A DNA stretch of 64,000 bases from Bryobacterales bacterium (GTDB lineage Bacteria > Acidobacteriota > Terriglobia > Bryobacterales > Bryobacteraceae), in the NCBI GenBank assembly GCA_003164035.1, contig PLRS01000035.1:80933-144932 (forward strand). Reading direction: 5' to 3'. This document shows positions 26,720 to 35,447 of this stretch, one piece after another. The notes beneath the pieces were generated by a model. That model ran no database searches and was not told the DNA's origin. It saw nothing but the letters and a program-made list of their open reading frames with translations. Made by a program: the position numbers and the translations under genes. The first letter of the stretch is position 1. Every line of letters starts with the position of its first letter.

Positions 26720-29700
26720 TCATTGAATGGCAACGGTAACCGCATTGCTTGCAACGTTCCCCTGTTGAAGGACCAGCGAAATGGCGGTTCCCGGCGGGGT
26801 ATTGGCGGGGATTGGGATATTCACCTGGTATAAGCCGATAAATCCTGGCGTGAGACCGGCATAAGCCGGGGCGATAGCTACGCCGTTCAGCAGGGCGGTG
26901 ACCGGGGTGATCGCCGGAGCCAGCGTCCCGTGAGTGGACGTGGCCCCCAATCCGGTAGCGTAGGCAATCAGGGTCAGTCCCCGCGTGAGCGGGTTGGCGG
27001 CGGAATTGACGCTGCCGTCCTGGTTTTCAATCGCACCCTCGGAACCACTTAGCAAGAAGATGGCCGGAGCGACGGCGGAAATCTGCACGGAAGCCTGCGC
27101 CGACCCGTACGTCGAAGAAACCACCATAATATGTGTGCCTGTCCCGATATTAGCGGGCACCTGCGCGTTCACCTGAAAGGGAGTGGCCGCCAGAACGGTA
27201 GCGGCGATGCCATCGAAACTCACCGTGGTCGGGGCGGCGGCGCCGAACAAACCGTTTCCGAAAATTGCCACCAGTCCCCCGGGCGCAATTCCGGCGGTAA
27301 AACTGGCGGCATTCACCACTCCGGAAGCGGCGATGGCAGCCGTCTCCGGCGCCAGCACCAGGTTCAGGGTGGGCCGGGTTGCGCTGTAACTGGCCAGGGC
27401 GTTGCCCGTAACATTATATGTGCCGCCCTCCTGCGCCAAATCGGTCACGAATGCCTGAAATGCAGCGGATGTGCCGATATCGATCTGGTATTGGGCCAAT
27501 AATCCATCGCAGGCGAGCAAGCGGGTCGCCAGCGGGCCTCCCGCCGGAGGATTGCCGCTGGAATCCACGGCGTCCCAGAGCGTCACGGGCTGCCCGCAGG
27601 CTCCCGATGGCGAAACCACATCTAAGGTAAACGCCTGCATCACGGCCGGCGGTTGGGAAACGGCGCCCGCCAGGAAGCGTCGTGTGCTGGGTTGGGTTGT
27701 AGTGAATCTCACCACCCCCAGAATCGTACCCTTCCAAGTCCCGCCCGGCCCTGAAAAACCGTTCAAATAGGAATTCAGGTCCGATTTGCCGAAAGCCGGG
27801 TTGGGATCCTGAATGGCGATGGAGCCATCCGCGGCCACGCCTGTCGCCACCACGAAGTTTCCACCCACGCTCGCGCCGTTGAGAGACAGCCCCAACGAAA
27901 CCAGCGCCGGCGCGCCGGCAGCCAGACAATCGGCAATGGCCGCGAGGCTGGGCGTCTCCACGGTAACGTCCATGCCGGCGAACTGGGCGGCGCGCCACAG
28001 GTTCACCACCTGCTGGCCGGCGGCCGAACCGGAAAGAAAACCGTCGCAGTAGGAATTACCGGCGGCGTCGACGCTACAGTAGGATGTCAGGAACTCATTG
28101 AGGGCCAGGGGCGTGGCCGAACCGCCCGATACCGAAATCTGCCCCAGGTTTTGATAGTAGGAGAAGATGGATGCCACCGCCGTCAGCAGGGCGCCTTGCT
28201 GCGCGATGGTGGCCGCGCCGTTACCGAGCGCCGCCGTCCCGGCTTCGATCAGCGACGGGAAGTTCGACAGCGTGCCGGCGGTTGCGGTCGCCCCGAATGT
28301 CACCGGTGTTCCGGTCGCGGCCGGTGCGTTGGCGGTTACCAGGGCGATTCCCGCCGCGGCGGGCAATCGCAGATAGGTGGACGCCTGGCCGTTCGAGTCC
28401 GTCACCGCGCTGGCCGCCGTCAGGGACGCGCCGGGCGATGCCTGGAACGTCACGGTAACGTTGACCAGCGGCGAACCGGACGAATCGGTCAGGGTCGCCA
28501 CCAGCGGCAGCGGCAGCAGGGCGCCGGGAAGGCCGCTCTGAGCGTCGCCGCCGCTCTTGGTGAAAAACGCACCGCTGGCCGCCAGAGCCTTCACGGTCAA
28601 CGTGGCGCCGGCGCTGGACGAACCTTGTTTCGCCGTTATGGCGATGGGTCCGCTGGCCGCCGACGGCGGGACGAATTGACTCCAACTGTAAGCCCCGTTC
28701 GAGCTGGTGAACGGGAAACTCGCCGCGCCAGCGACCGAAACCGTGACCGCACTGGACGGAGCAAAGCCGTAAATGGCGACGAGCGCGCTCGATCCGGCCG
28801 TGACGGTGGCGGGATAGATGGCCACGGTGGGCGCGCTGGCCGCCGCTTTGGCGGTAGCCGCGCTAGCGCCGGAGGCGTAGCTAATGGTCCCGCCTTCAAA
28901 GCTCTGCTGCGTCAGCCCGCCGCTCACAGCCTGGTCGCCCAGCGGCATGCCGAAGTTCCCGGTGATGCCGCCGCTCGAAGTATAGGCCGCCAGAATCAGA
29001 CCCGTAACAAACCAGGATTGGCCGGAAGTCGGGCCGCCGCTGGAAGCGTAAATCGACCCGTTGGCAAAGCTCTGCCCGGTCCCCGAGCTTCCCGTGAAAG
29101 TAGTGAAAGCGTACGCGGCTCCGGAGGGAGGGCCGGCGCTTCCGGTTTCGTAGCCCAGCGCCGCCCACTTCACGAGCACGTTTCCACTCACCAATTGCAC
29201 CGGGCTGCCCGCCAGAGCGCCGCCCGCGAACATCTGCCTGCCGCCGGAGGTCGCATCCGAATCCGGGTAGCCCACCGAGCCGGCCGGGCCGCCCAAAGCC
29301 AGGTATGCCGCCAGCGGGGCGCCGCTCACCACGTATGCCGTACTGGCGCCGTCCGCTATCGCCAGCAGGCACATCGCGCCGCCGTCGGTGACCGTCTGAA
29401 CGTAACCGCTGCCGGCGCGGGAAGCGGCATCCGGGACCGGCATGGCCGCGGCGAGGCGGTTGCGGGTCAAAGCCGCCTGGAAGGCTGCCGCCACGTTGGT
29501 GGGCGCGCCCTCTCCGACCGAGCAACAAACCGCATTCACAATTATTTTAATGGCCGTGCTGGTTACGCCGCCCGCGGTCGCGGTGATGGTGGCCGCGCCG
29601 CCGCTCAACGCGGTTACCACGGCCGTCGAGCCGCTGGGCGTGACGGAGGCGACCTGGCCATTGCTGGTGCCCCAGGTCACCGCCCGGCCCGTGGCCACGG

Positions 29701-31189
29701 CTCCCGACGTGTCGTAAGGCGTCGCCGTCAGGCTCAGCGTCTGGCCCACGTTCAGGGTCGCGGTATTGCCGGCCGGCGCTCCGGCGATCTGGACCGAGAC
29801 AATCGGCAGCAGCACCGTGCCGCCGTTGGCCGTGGTCAGGGTTCCCCCTTCGAAAGTCTGCGAATAGCCGCTGGAAGCGAGCGCTACCGGGTTGGCCGTG
29901 GGTAGCCCCAGCGTGCCCGAAGGCCCACCGTTATTCAGGTACAAGGCGTAAAGCGATTGGGTGACCGAAAAATACGCACCTTTATTCGTGCCCGAGGTGA
30001 TTTCGTAAATGGCGCCGGAGACAAACGTCTGCACCGTGGCCGTGGTGGAAGTGGAGGCGGTGATTGCGGTGGCGGCGTCGAGGGGCGGCCCCAAGTCGGT
30101 GTTTCCGCCCAGCGCGTTCCAAGTGGTATAGAAGGTCTCCGAAATGTCGAAGTCCGTGCCGGCCGCAATGGCGGGGTCGTAAGCAAACAGGGCGTAGCCC
30201 TTATCGAATACCTGCCAGGTGCAGAGGTTGCCCGAGGTTTCCGCCGGGCAACCCTGGGTGTCGCCCAGCGGATACCCCACCGTGCTTACTCCCAGTGAGG
30301 TGAAATACGAATCCATGTCGGCCCAGATCTGCACCACGGAGACGGACGCGGTAGCGGTGGTGGAACTGGCCGTAGCCAGGGCCAGCTTGGCGGAGGAACT
30401 GGCCGCGCTCTGAAAAGTCTGGATGTATCCCGAGGTGCCCAGCGCGGTCACGCCCGTCAGTGGCGGCAGGGTAACCTGCGACGCGAAGTTGCCCCTCTGG
30501 TAGGCGTTGACAAACTGCTCTTGCAAGTACCCCGTGGGCGCGCCCACCCCTACCGACAGGATCGTATTCAGGGTTATGGCGGCCGTCCCCGTAACCGACG
30601 GCAATATGGTGCTGGTGGCGGTGACGGTGACTGTCGTCGTTGAGCCGATGATGGCGGGGGCGGTGTATAACCCGCTGGTCGAGATGCTGCCCAACTGCGG
30701 GTTGATGGACCAGGTCACGGTAGTGACCGCCAGGTTCGAAACCGTGGCCGTAAACTGCTGTGTCTGGCTGTTGGTCAAAGACGCGGTACTGGGACTGATG
30801 GCGATGGATGGCGTGCTGGGATTGAGCTGAATCGTCACCGTAGCCGATTGGGTGGGATCGGCCACGCTGGTGGCCGTGATGGTGACAGTCTGGGCAACGG
30901 TGATGCTGGCGGGCGCGGTGTAGAGATTGGTGGTGATGCCGCCGGAGCCGGCGGTGCCGCTGGTGGAAGCAAGCGATCCGACCGGCGGGTTAAGCGACCA
31001 CGTCACGCTGGTATTGCTCGATCCAGTGACCAGCGCCGTCAGCGCCGCCGAGCCGCCGCCCTCGAGCGTGTTGGACGTGCTGCTGAGCGAAATGAGGACG
31101 CCGGCCCGCGCCGGCAACGCGGCAAAAGCCAGCGTGGCGACGAAGATGGCTATTAAGAAGGTTAAGTCGAAAAACCGGTGGTGCCGCAC
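26720..31189 (-). CDS. Giant exported protein: Ig-like modules, LGFP-like repeats, C39-like region, Solibacter-type C-terminal domain
   Basis: This 1489-residue protein starts at a GTG at 31189 and has an N-terminal signal peptide (FLIAIFVATLAFAALPARA). Two Ig-like modules (VTWSLNPPVGSL, VTWSINPQLGSI) fill about 30-205. They are followed by LGFP-like repeats such as YLNNGGPSGTLGLPTAN, YLALGGPAGSVGYPDSDA and YTSSGGITGNFGMPLGD, in two blocks split by a Big-2-like module. Near 1030-1150 a region with YCDGFLSG and GGNFVVATG...IAIQDPNPAFG resembles the second half of C39-type papain-fold proteins, but the usual histidine (GGHFVV) is Asn. From about 1290 to the end is a TIGR03437-like domain. LGFP repeats are known from wall-associated proteins. 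I suggest a cell-surface polymer-binding role, with no proven activity. Confidence 0.8.
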   Translation of the reverse strand: MRHHRFFDLTFLIAIFVATLAFAALPARAGVLISLSSTSNTLEGGGSAALTALVTGSSNTSVTWSLNPPVGSLASTSGTAGSGGITTNLYTAPASITVAQTVTITATSVADPTQSATVTIQLNPSTPSIAISPSTASLTNSQTQQFTATVSNLAVTTVTWSINPQLGSISTSGLYTAPAIIGSTTTVTVTATSTILPSVTGTAAITLNTILSVGVGAPTGYLQEQFVNAYQRGNFASQVTLPPLTGVTALGTSGYIQTFQSAASSSAKLALATASSTTATASVSVVQIWADMDSYFTSLGVSTVGYPLGDTQGCPAETSGNLCTWQVFDKGYALFAYDPAIAAGTDFDISETFYTTWNALGGNTDLGPPLDAATAITASTSTTATVQTFVSGAIYEITSGTNKGAYFSVTQSLYALYLNNGGPSGTLGLPTANPVALASSGYSQTFEGGTLTTANGGTVLLPIVSVQIAGAPAGNTATLNVGQTLSLTATPYDTSGAVATGRAVTWGTSNGQVASVTPSGSTAVVTALSGGAATITATAGGVTSTAIKIIVNAVCCSVGEGAPTNVAAAFQAALTRNRLAAAMPVPDAASRAGSGYVQTVTDGGAMCLLAIADGASTAYVVSGAPLAAYLALGGPAGSVGYPDSDATSGGRQMFAGGALAGSPVQLVSGNVLVKWAALGYETGSAGPPSGAAYAFTTFTGSSGTGQSFANGSIYASSGGPTSGQSWFVTGLILAAYTSSGGITGNFGMPLGDQAVSGGLTQQSFEGGTISYASGASAATAKAAASAPTVAIYPATVTAGSSALVAIYGFAPSSAVTVSVAGAASFPFTSSNGAYSWSQFVPPSAASGPIAITAKQGSSSAGATLTVKALAASGAFFTKSGGDAQSGLPGALLPLPLVATLTDSSGSPLVNVTVTFQASPGASLTAASAVTDSNGQASTYLRLPAAAGIALVTANAPAATGTPVTFGATATAGTLSNFPSLIEAGTAALGNGAATIAQQGALLTAVASIFSYYQNLGQISVSGGSATPLALNEFLTSYCSVDAAGNSYCDGFLSGSAAGQQVVNLWRAAQFAGMDVTVETPSLAAIADCLAAGAPALVSLGLSLNGASVGGNFVVATGVAADGSIAIQDPNPAFGKSDLNSYLNGFSGPGGTWKGTILGVVRFTTTQPSTRRFLAGAVSQPPAVMQAFTLDVVSPSGACGQPVTLWDAVDSSGNPPAGGPLATRLLACDGLLAQYQIDIGTSAAFQAFVTDLAQEGGTYNVTGNALASYSATRPTLNLVLAPETAAIAASGVVNAASFTAGIAPGGLVAIFGNGLFGAAAPTTVSFDGIAATVLAATPFQVNAQVPANIGTGTHIMVVSSTYGSAQASVQISAVAPAIFLLSGSEGAIENQDGSVNSAANPLTRGLTLIAYATGLGATSTHGTLAPAITPVTALLNGVAIAPAYAGLTPGFIGLYQVNIPIPANTPPGTAISLVLQQGNVASNAVTVAIQ

Positions 31190-31220
31190 GAATACCCGAT
31201 ATGGTAGCGCGCTTAAAATG

Positions 31221-32600
31221 TCAAAATTGAAAATACACGAAGGGTACCGGCCGGTCCGTGAAGCCGATCAACTCCAGGCACAGCAGGCACAGCGCGAGGG
31301 CGCCAGAATACACCCAGGCGGGCGTTTCCGGCAGACGCTCGAACCACTCGAAGCGTTCCTCGGCCACGGCCAGGGCAAGGCTGGACACAGCGATCCAAAG
31401 CTGCCAGTGCGGCCACATTATGTGGCCGGCCGGCCCATGACACAATCGCCCCAGAATTTCCAGGCTCGCGGGCAGCGTGCGGGCGCGAAAAAAGACCCAC
31501 CCGATCGAGGCCAGCGCGAAAGTAAGCAGTACGCGCAGCGGGTTCCGGCCCGGTTTGGGATCGATGCCCAACGCGCGTTCGGCGGCCAGCAGCCCGCCAT
31601 GATATCCGCCCCAGATGACGAAATTCCAACTGGCGCCGTGCCACAGCCCGCCGAGCAGCATGGTCACGAGCAGGTTGCGATAGGTTTGGAAACGCCCGCC
31701 GCGGTTGCCGCCGAGCGGTATATAAAGGTAGTCGCGCAGCCAGGTGGAGAGCGAGATGTGCCAGCGCCGCCAGAAATCGGTGATGCTGGAAGCCAGGTAC
31801 GGCCGGCGGAAATTTTCCGGGAAGCGGAAGCCCAACAGGTGGGCCAGGCCGATGGCCATGTCGGTGTAGCCGGAAAAGTCGAAAAAGATCTGAATCGAGA
31901 AAGCCACCACCCCGCTCCAGGCGGCCAGGCACCCGGGATAGGCCGCGGGGTTTGCGAAATACGCGTCCGCCAGGCGGGCAAACTGGTCGGCGACCACGAG
32001 TTTCTTCACCAGTCCGAATACCACCAGCCAGACGCCGAGCAATTGCTCCCTGGCATCCGGCGCGCGCCAGTGATAGAAGTCGCGAAAAAAGTCGTGCGCG
32101 CGCACGATCGGGCCGGCCACCAATTGCGGGAAAAACGCGATGTACAGGGCGTAGTCGACGACGTTAGTGATCGGTTCCTGCTGGCCGCGATACACGTCGA
32201 CGACGTAAGACATGCTCTGGAAAGTGTGGAAGCTGATGCCCATGGGCAGGATGATGGCGAGGGCCCAATCGCCGGCCGGCCTTCCCAGCGCGAGCGCCAG
32301 GTTCGACGCCAGGAAATTGTAGTACTTGAAGAAGCCCAGAAAGCCCAGGTTGGCGGCAAGGCTGGTAATCAGCGCGGTCTTGCGCCGGGCGCCGGTGGCG
32401 GCACGCCGGATCCACCTCGCAGCCGTGTAGTCTATGGCCGTCAGCGCCAGAATCAGCAGAATGAATTTGGCGTTCCAGCACATATAAAAGAAGTAGCTGG
32501 CCGCCAGCAGAATGTATTTGCGGAAGGGCCGCGGCGAGGCATAGAACAAGGCCACGACCACCACGAAGAAGAGAAAAAACTGGGGCGTGTGAAACAGCAT
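31221..32600 (-). CDS. MBOAT-family O-acyltransferase, AlgI-like
   Basis: The 459-residue polytopic membrane protein of the MBOAT family transfers acyl groups across the membrane to polysaccharides or other exported targets. I start it at the ATG at 32600, which overlaps the upstream stop by one base (TAATG). Family marks: ILPMGISFHTFQSMSYVVDV, FFPQLVAGPIVRA, FDFSGYTDMAIGLAHLLGF, DFWRRWHISLSTWLRDYLYI and GGLWHGASWNFVIWG, the last with the catalytic His. The paired SGNH-like gene upstream suggests O-acetylation of an extracellular polysaccharide. Confidence 0.93.
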   Translation of the reverse strand: MLFHTPQFFLFFVVVVALFYASPRPFRKYILLAASYFFYMCWNAKFILLILALTAIDYTAARWIRRAATGARRKTALITSLAANLGFLGFFKYYNFLASNLALALGRPAGDWALAIILPMGISFHTFQSMSYVVDVYRGQQEPITNVVDYALYIAFFPQLVAGPIVRAHDFFRDFYHWRAPDAREQLLGVWLVVFGLVKKLVVADQFARLADAYFANPAAYPGCLAAWSGVVAFSIQIFFDFSGYTDMAIGLAHLLGFRFPENFRRPYLASSITDFWRRWHISLSTWLRDYLYIPLGGNRGGRFQTYRNLLVTMLLGGLWHGASWNFVIWGGYHGGLLAAERALGIDPKPGRNPLRVLLTFALASIGWVFFRARTLPASLEILGRLCHGPAGHIMWPHWQLWIAVSSLALAVAEERFEWFERLPETPAWVYSGALALCLLCLELIGFTDRPVPFVYFQF

Positions 32601-33688
32601 TACCGGGCGGGCTCCTGGGGCGCGCTTAACCACTTCCCGGCGAGTTGCGCGAGTCGACGCGAGAACTCGATGCCGCCAGCTTCATTCAGGTGCATGGCGT
32701 CGCCGAACAGTTCCGGCCGCTCCAGCGAATCGAAGGTGTGTTCGTCGGCAAGCGTCACGCCCGGCCGCCGGGCCAACTGGCGCACCGAGCTATCGGCATC
32801 CTCCGGAAGGCCGGGCCGCACCACCGGGCCGCGCGGCAGGCGATAGAAGAAGATGCGGGTGCGGGTGCCGCGGTAGCGATCGATAATGGCGCCGATCCAG
32901 CGCAGCCGATAGACGGCGTAGGAGGGAGTGACGGGCGCAACCGGGCGCAGCAGCACGTCCTCGGCTCCGCGCCGCCGCTCGGCATCCATCCAATCGGGGA
33001 ACGCCGTTATCCGGTTGGCGGCCCAATCCACCTCAATGCCTTCCAGGTTGTGACGCTCCCAGATGGAAGTGTAAATCCAGCTCGCGCCCAGCCGGTGCAC
33101 CAGCCGCACGTTTTCCTCGCGGGCGTGGCGATGCGCCAGATAGGCTTGAAAGTCCTGTTGAAACGCCATGCCTTTGAGCAGCACGGTTCTGGCCGCCAGC
33201 GCGCGCAGCGGCCATTCGGTGTAGGACATGGAGAAGCTCCAGAGGTCGCTCAGGCGAAGCAGCGGCGCCAGGTAGCGAAGGTCCAGCTCGCGGTCCGCCA
33301 CGGGCTCGAATTCGCGGTCGTTGTAGGTATCGAACGGCACCAGGATGGCGGCATAGCGATCGCGGCGAGGGTCGACCTCGCGCAACATGTAATACCAACA
33401 GCGCGGCGTGGTGCCGGGGACGGCGATGGTGGCCAGCGTGTAGCCGGTTTCCGGCGTGAGTTGGTCGGCCACGCGGGTCTTCAGCCCCACCCGCGAATCG
33501 CCCACCGCCAGCACCTGGTTCGGCCCAGTCAGCGGACGGTGAATCTCGTTCCACACAAACTGCTCGAGGTATCCGGCGGTGGAATTCGGTTCGAGGATGG
33601 AGGTGTAGCCGGTGCGAAAGGCCAGCGAATCGAGCGCCAGAAACAAGACCAGAGCCAGGCCGAGCCGGAGGAATAGCCGAGTCACCAA
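32600..33688 (-). CDS. Membrane-anchored SGNH/AlgJ-like protein, partner of the O-acyltransferase
   Basis: The 362-residue protein has one N-terminal membrane helix (LFLRLGLALVLFLALDSLAF) and a periplasmic domain with a split SGNH-hydrolase pattern. The nucleophile block is VLAVGDSRVG, and a DxxH-type block near the C-terminus reads GDAMHLNEAGG. In alginate-type systems AlgJ/AlgX proteins with this fold pass acetyl groups from the MBOAT protein to the polymer. The frame opens TTG-GTG at 33688/33685 without a strong ribosome site. It overlaps the acyltransferase start by one base, so the two are coupled. Confidence 0.75.
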   Translation of the reverse strand: MVTRLFLRLGLALVLFLALDSLAFRTGYTSILEPNSTAGYLEQFVWNEIHRPLTGPNQVLAVGDSRVGLKTRVADQLTPETGYTLATIAVPGTTPRCWYYMLREVDPRRDRYAAILVPFDTYNDREFEPVADRELDLRYLAPLLRLSDLWSFSMSYTEWPLRALAARTVLLKGMAFQQDFQAYLAHRHAREENVRLVHRLGASWIYTSIWERHNLEGIEVDWAANRITAFPDWMDAERRRGAEDVLLRPVAPVTPSYAVYRLRWIGAIIDRYRGTRTRIFFYRLPRGPVVRPGLPEDADSSVRQLARRPGVTLADEHTFDSLERPELFGDAMHLNEAGGIEFSRRLAQLAGKWLSAPQEPAR

Positions 33689-33739
33689 GCCGTAATTATA
33701 GCTGTCAGCGGTCAGCTATCAGCGGCAGCTAACGTAGAC

Positions 33740-33880
33740 GTGTGGTTTCAGGTTTATGGCGAAGTTCTGCCGGTCATGGAGCAGGCTGATCTCAACGGTT
33801 ACCCTTGCAACCCTTACAAGGTCAGAGTGTTGGACAGGCTTTTGTGGGATCTTGGCCAGCCTAGCTTTTGCGCGCAGTGA
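33740..33880 (+). pseudogene. Possible gene remnant on the plus strand
   Basis: A 46-codon frame opens at a GTG and reads WFQVYGEVLPVMEQADLNGY, then NPYKVRVLDRLLWDLG, before a TGA. Its composition looks like real protein rather than antisense noise, but I recognise no family, there is no ribosome site, and the upstream bases are a run of imperfect TCAGC repeats. It is probably a fragment of a lost gene, with low confidence. Confidence 0.2.
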
Positions 33881-33920
33881 GTCGGCTCTTCCGATCCTCA
33901 AGAGCCATCCGCCGCTCGCC

Positions 33921-35447
33921 CTATCCCCATCCTCCACCCAGTGCCCGATACAGATCCACGAACGCCAGTAATTCCTGCAGGCGCAGTTGGGCCAGGGCGA
34001 GTTGTCCCTGGAACAGGTCGCGCTCGGCGCTGAGCACCTGCAGGTAACTGTCGGCGCCGCGCTGGTAGCGCAGGGTCGAAAGGCGCGTGGTCTCGGTCAG
34101 CGCCTGCACCAGGTGGTCCTCCTGGCCGCGCTGCTGGCGCGTGCGGTCGTAGCGGATCAGCGCGTCCGACACTTCGCGGAATCCGTTGTAGATGGCCTTT
34201 TGATAGCCGATTAGCATCTCGCGCTTCTGCGCTTCCGAAAGCCGCACGGCCACGCGAACCTGGCCGGCGGTGAAGATGGGCAGGAGCGCGTCGGGAGTCA
34301 GGGTCCAGTATCTTGCCGGAGCGGTAAACAACTGGGTGAGCGCCCGGCTCTGCCCGCCCAGAAGGCCGGTGAGCGTAATCTGTGGAAAGTAGTACGCCTT
34401 CGCCACGCCGATCTGGGCATTGGCGGAAATCAGATTCTGCTCGGCCGCGCGGATGTCGGGCCGGCGATCGATCAGCGAAGACGGCATCCCGGCCGGAAGT
34501 TCGGGCGGCAGGACGAAGCTCTCGAGCGGCTTGCCCCGCGCGATATCGCCGGGCAGGTTTCCGGCAAGCAGGTTCAAGGCGTTTTCCGCCTGTCCGATGT
34601 CGCTCTCCACGCTTGCCATCCGCACCCCGGCGAGATAGAGAAACTGTTCCGCCTGATGGACATCGAGGCCAGTGGCGGCGCCGTGGTCGTGGCGCAGGGT
34701 GATCAGCTTCAGGTTGCGATCGGCGATGTCGCGCGTATTGCGGGCGATCTGGAGTTCCCAATCGCGCTCGCGCAGGGTGAAATAGTTGCCGGCCACATCA
34801 CCGATAAGCGACACGGTGACGCCGCGCCGGGCTTCTTCGGTGCCCAGGTATTGGGCGCGCGCGGATTCCTTCAACCGGCGAATGCGGCCCCACAGATCCA
34901 GCTCCCAGGAGAGCGCCAGGCCGGTCTGAGTGTAGCTGACGTTGGTCGGCGGCGTACCCGCGCCTTCCACGGTGGTGCCGATGGAGGAGTACCTGACCGC
35001 GCCTGCCTGTTCGTCGGCGTAGACGAATGGATACTGGGCGGCGCCGGCGATGCGATAGCGGGCGCGGGCTTCCTCCACGCGCTCGGAAGCCATGGCAAGG
35101 TCGAAGTTGTGCGCCAGCGCGGCGGCGATGAGTTGCTTCAAAGCTTCGTCGGGGAACAGGTCCGGCCACTTGGTGTCGGCCAGCGACGTCTGGCCAGGCG
35201 CCGACGCGCCGCGGTATTGGGGGGGCGCTGTCACCGAAGGCCGTTTGTAATTGGGACCCACGGTGCAGGCGGAGAGAAATACCGCCAGCGTGCAGAGGAG
35301 AGAGGTAGGGCGGACCCCCCGGTCCGCAGCCGGCCCCCTGGCCGGCTTGTCGCCAAATGGGAGGTACTTGACCTTTCGACAGGAACGCGGGTCCAGGGGG
35401 ACCCGCGCGGACCAGGGGGTCCGCCCTACCAATTTCGCGGCTCTCAT
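33921..35447 (-). CDS. RND efflux outer-membrane lipoprotein (NodT/OprM type)
   Basis: The 508-residue TolC-like channel closes a tripartite efflux system. The mature lipoprotein should begin at C61 (lipobox LSAC) with TVGPNYKRP, typical of the family. Two OEP repeats follow (LDLWGRIRRLKESARAQYLG; LIDRRPDIRAAEQNLISANA). The ATG at 35447 has GGAGG four bases upstream and overlaps the pump stop (ATGA). Between MRAAKL and SLLCTLAVFLSAC lie about 42 extra residues encoded by a palindromic repeat, so the hydrophobic core starts unusually late. Removing them gives a normal lipoprotein signal. Whether the long leader still exports is unknown. Confidence 0.9.
   Translation of the reverse strand: MRAAKLVGRTPWSARVPLDPRSCRKVKYLPFGDKPARGPAADRGVRPTSLLCTLAVFLSACTVGPNYKRPSVTAPPQYRGASAPGQTSLADTKWPDLFPDEALKQLIAAALAHNFDLAMASERVEEARARYRIAGAAQYPFVYADEQAGAVRYSSIGTTVEGAGTPPTNVSYTQTGLALSWELDLWGRIRRLKESARAQYLGTEEARRGVTVSLIGDVAGNYFTLRERDWELQIARNTRDIADRNLKLITLRHDHGAATGLDVHQAEQFLYLAGVRMASVESDIGQAENALNLLAGNLPGDIARGKPLESFVLPPELPAGMPSSLIDRRPDIRAAEQNLISANAQIGVAKAYYFPQITLTGLLGGQSRALTQLFTAPARYWTLTPDALLPIFTAGQVRVAVRLSEAQKREMLIGYQKAIYNGFREVSDALIRYDRTRQQRGQEDHLVQALTETTRLSTLRYQRGADSYLQVLSAERDLFQGQLALAQLRLQELLAFVDLYRALGGGWG
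35304..35430 (-). repeat. Palindromic element family E, inserted in the lipoprotein gene
   Basis: A 127-base unit bounded by the inverted repeat GGTAGGGCGGACC / GGTCCGCCCTACC. It contains the internal palindromes GCCGGCC/GGCCGGC and CGCGGGTCC/GGACCCGCG. It encodes no transposase. It lies wholly within the reading frame of the outer-membrane lipoprotein and introduces no stop codon. Confidence 0.75.

Noticed and set aside
26563..26754. A 63-codon minus-strand frame at the end of the giant gene
   Set aside because: It overlaps the 3' end of the giant gene and has low-complexity content without a start site.
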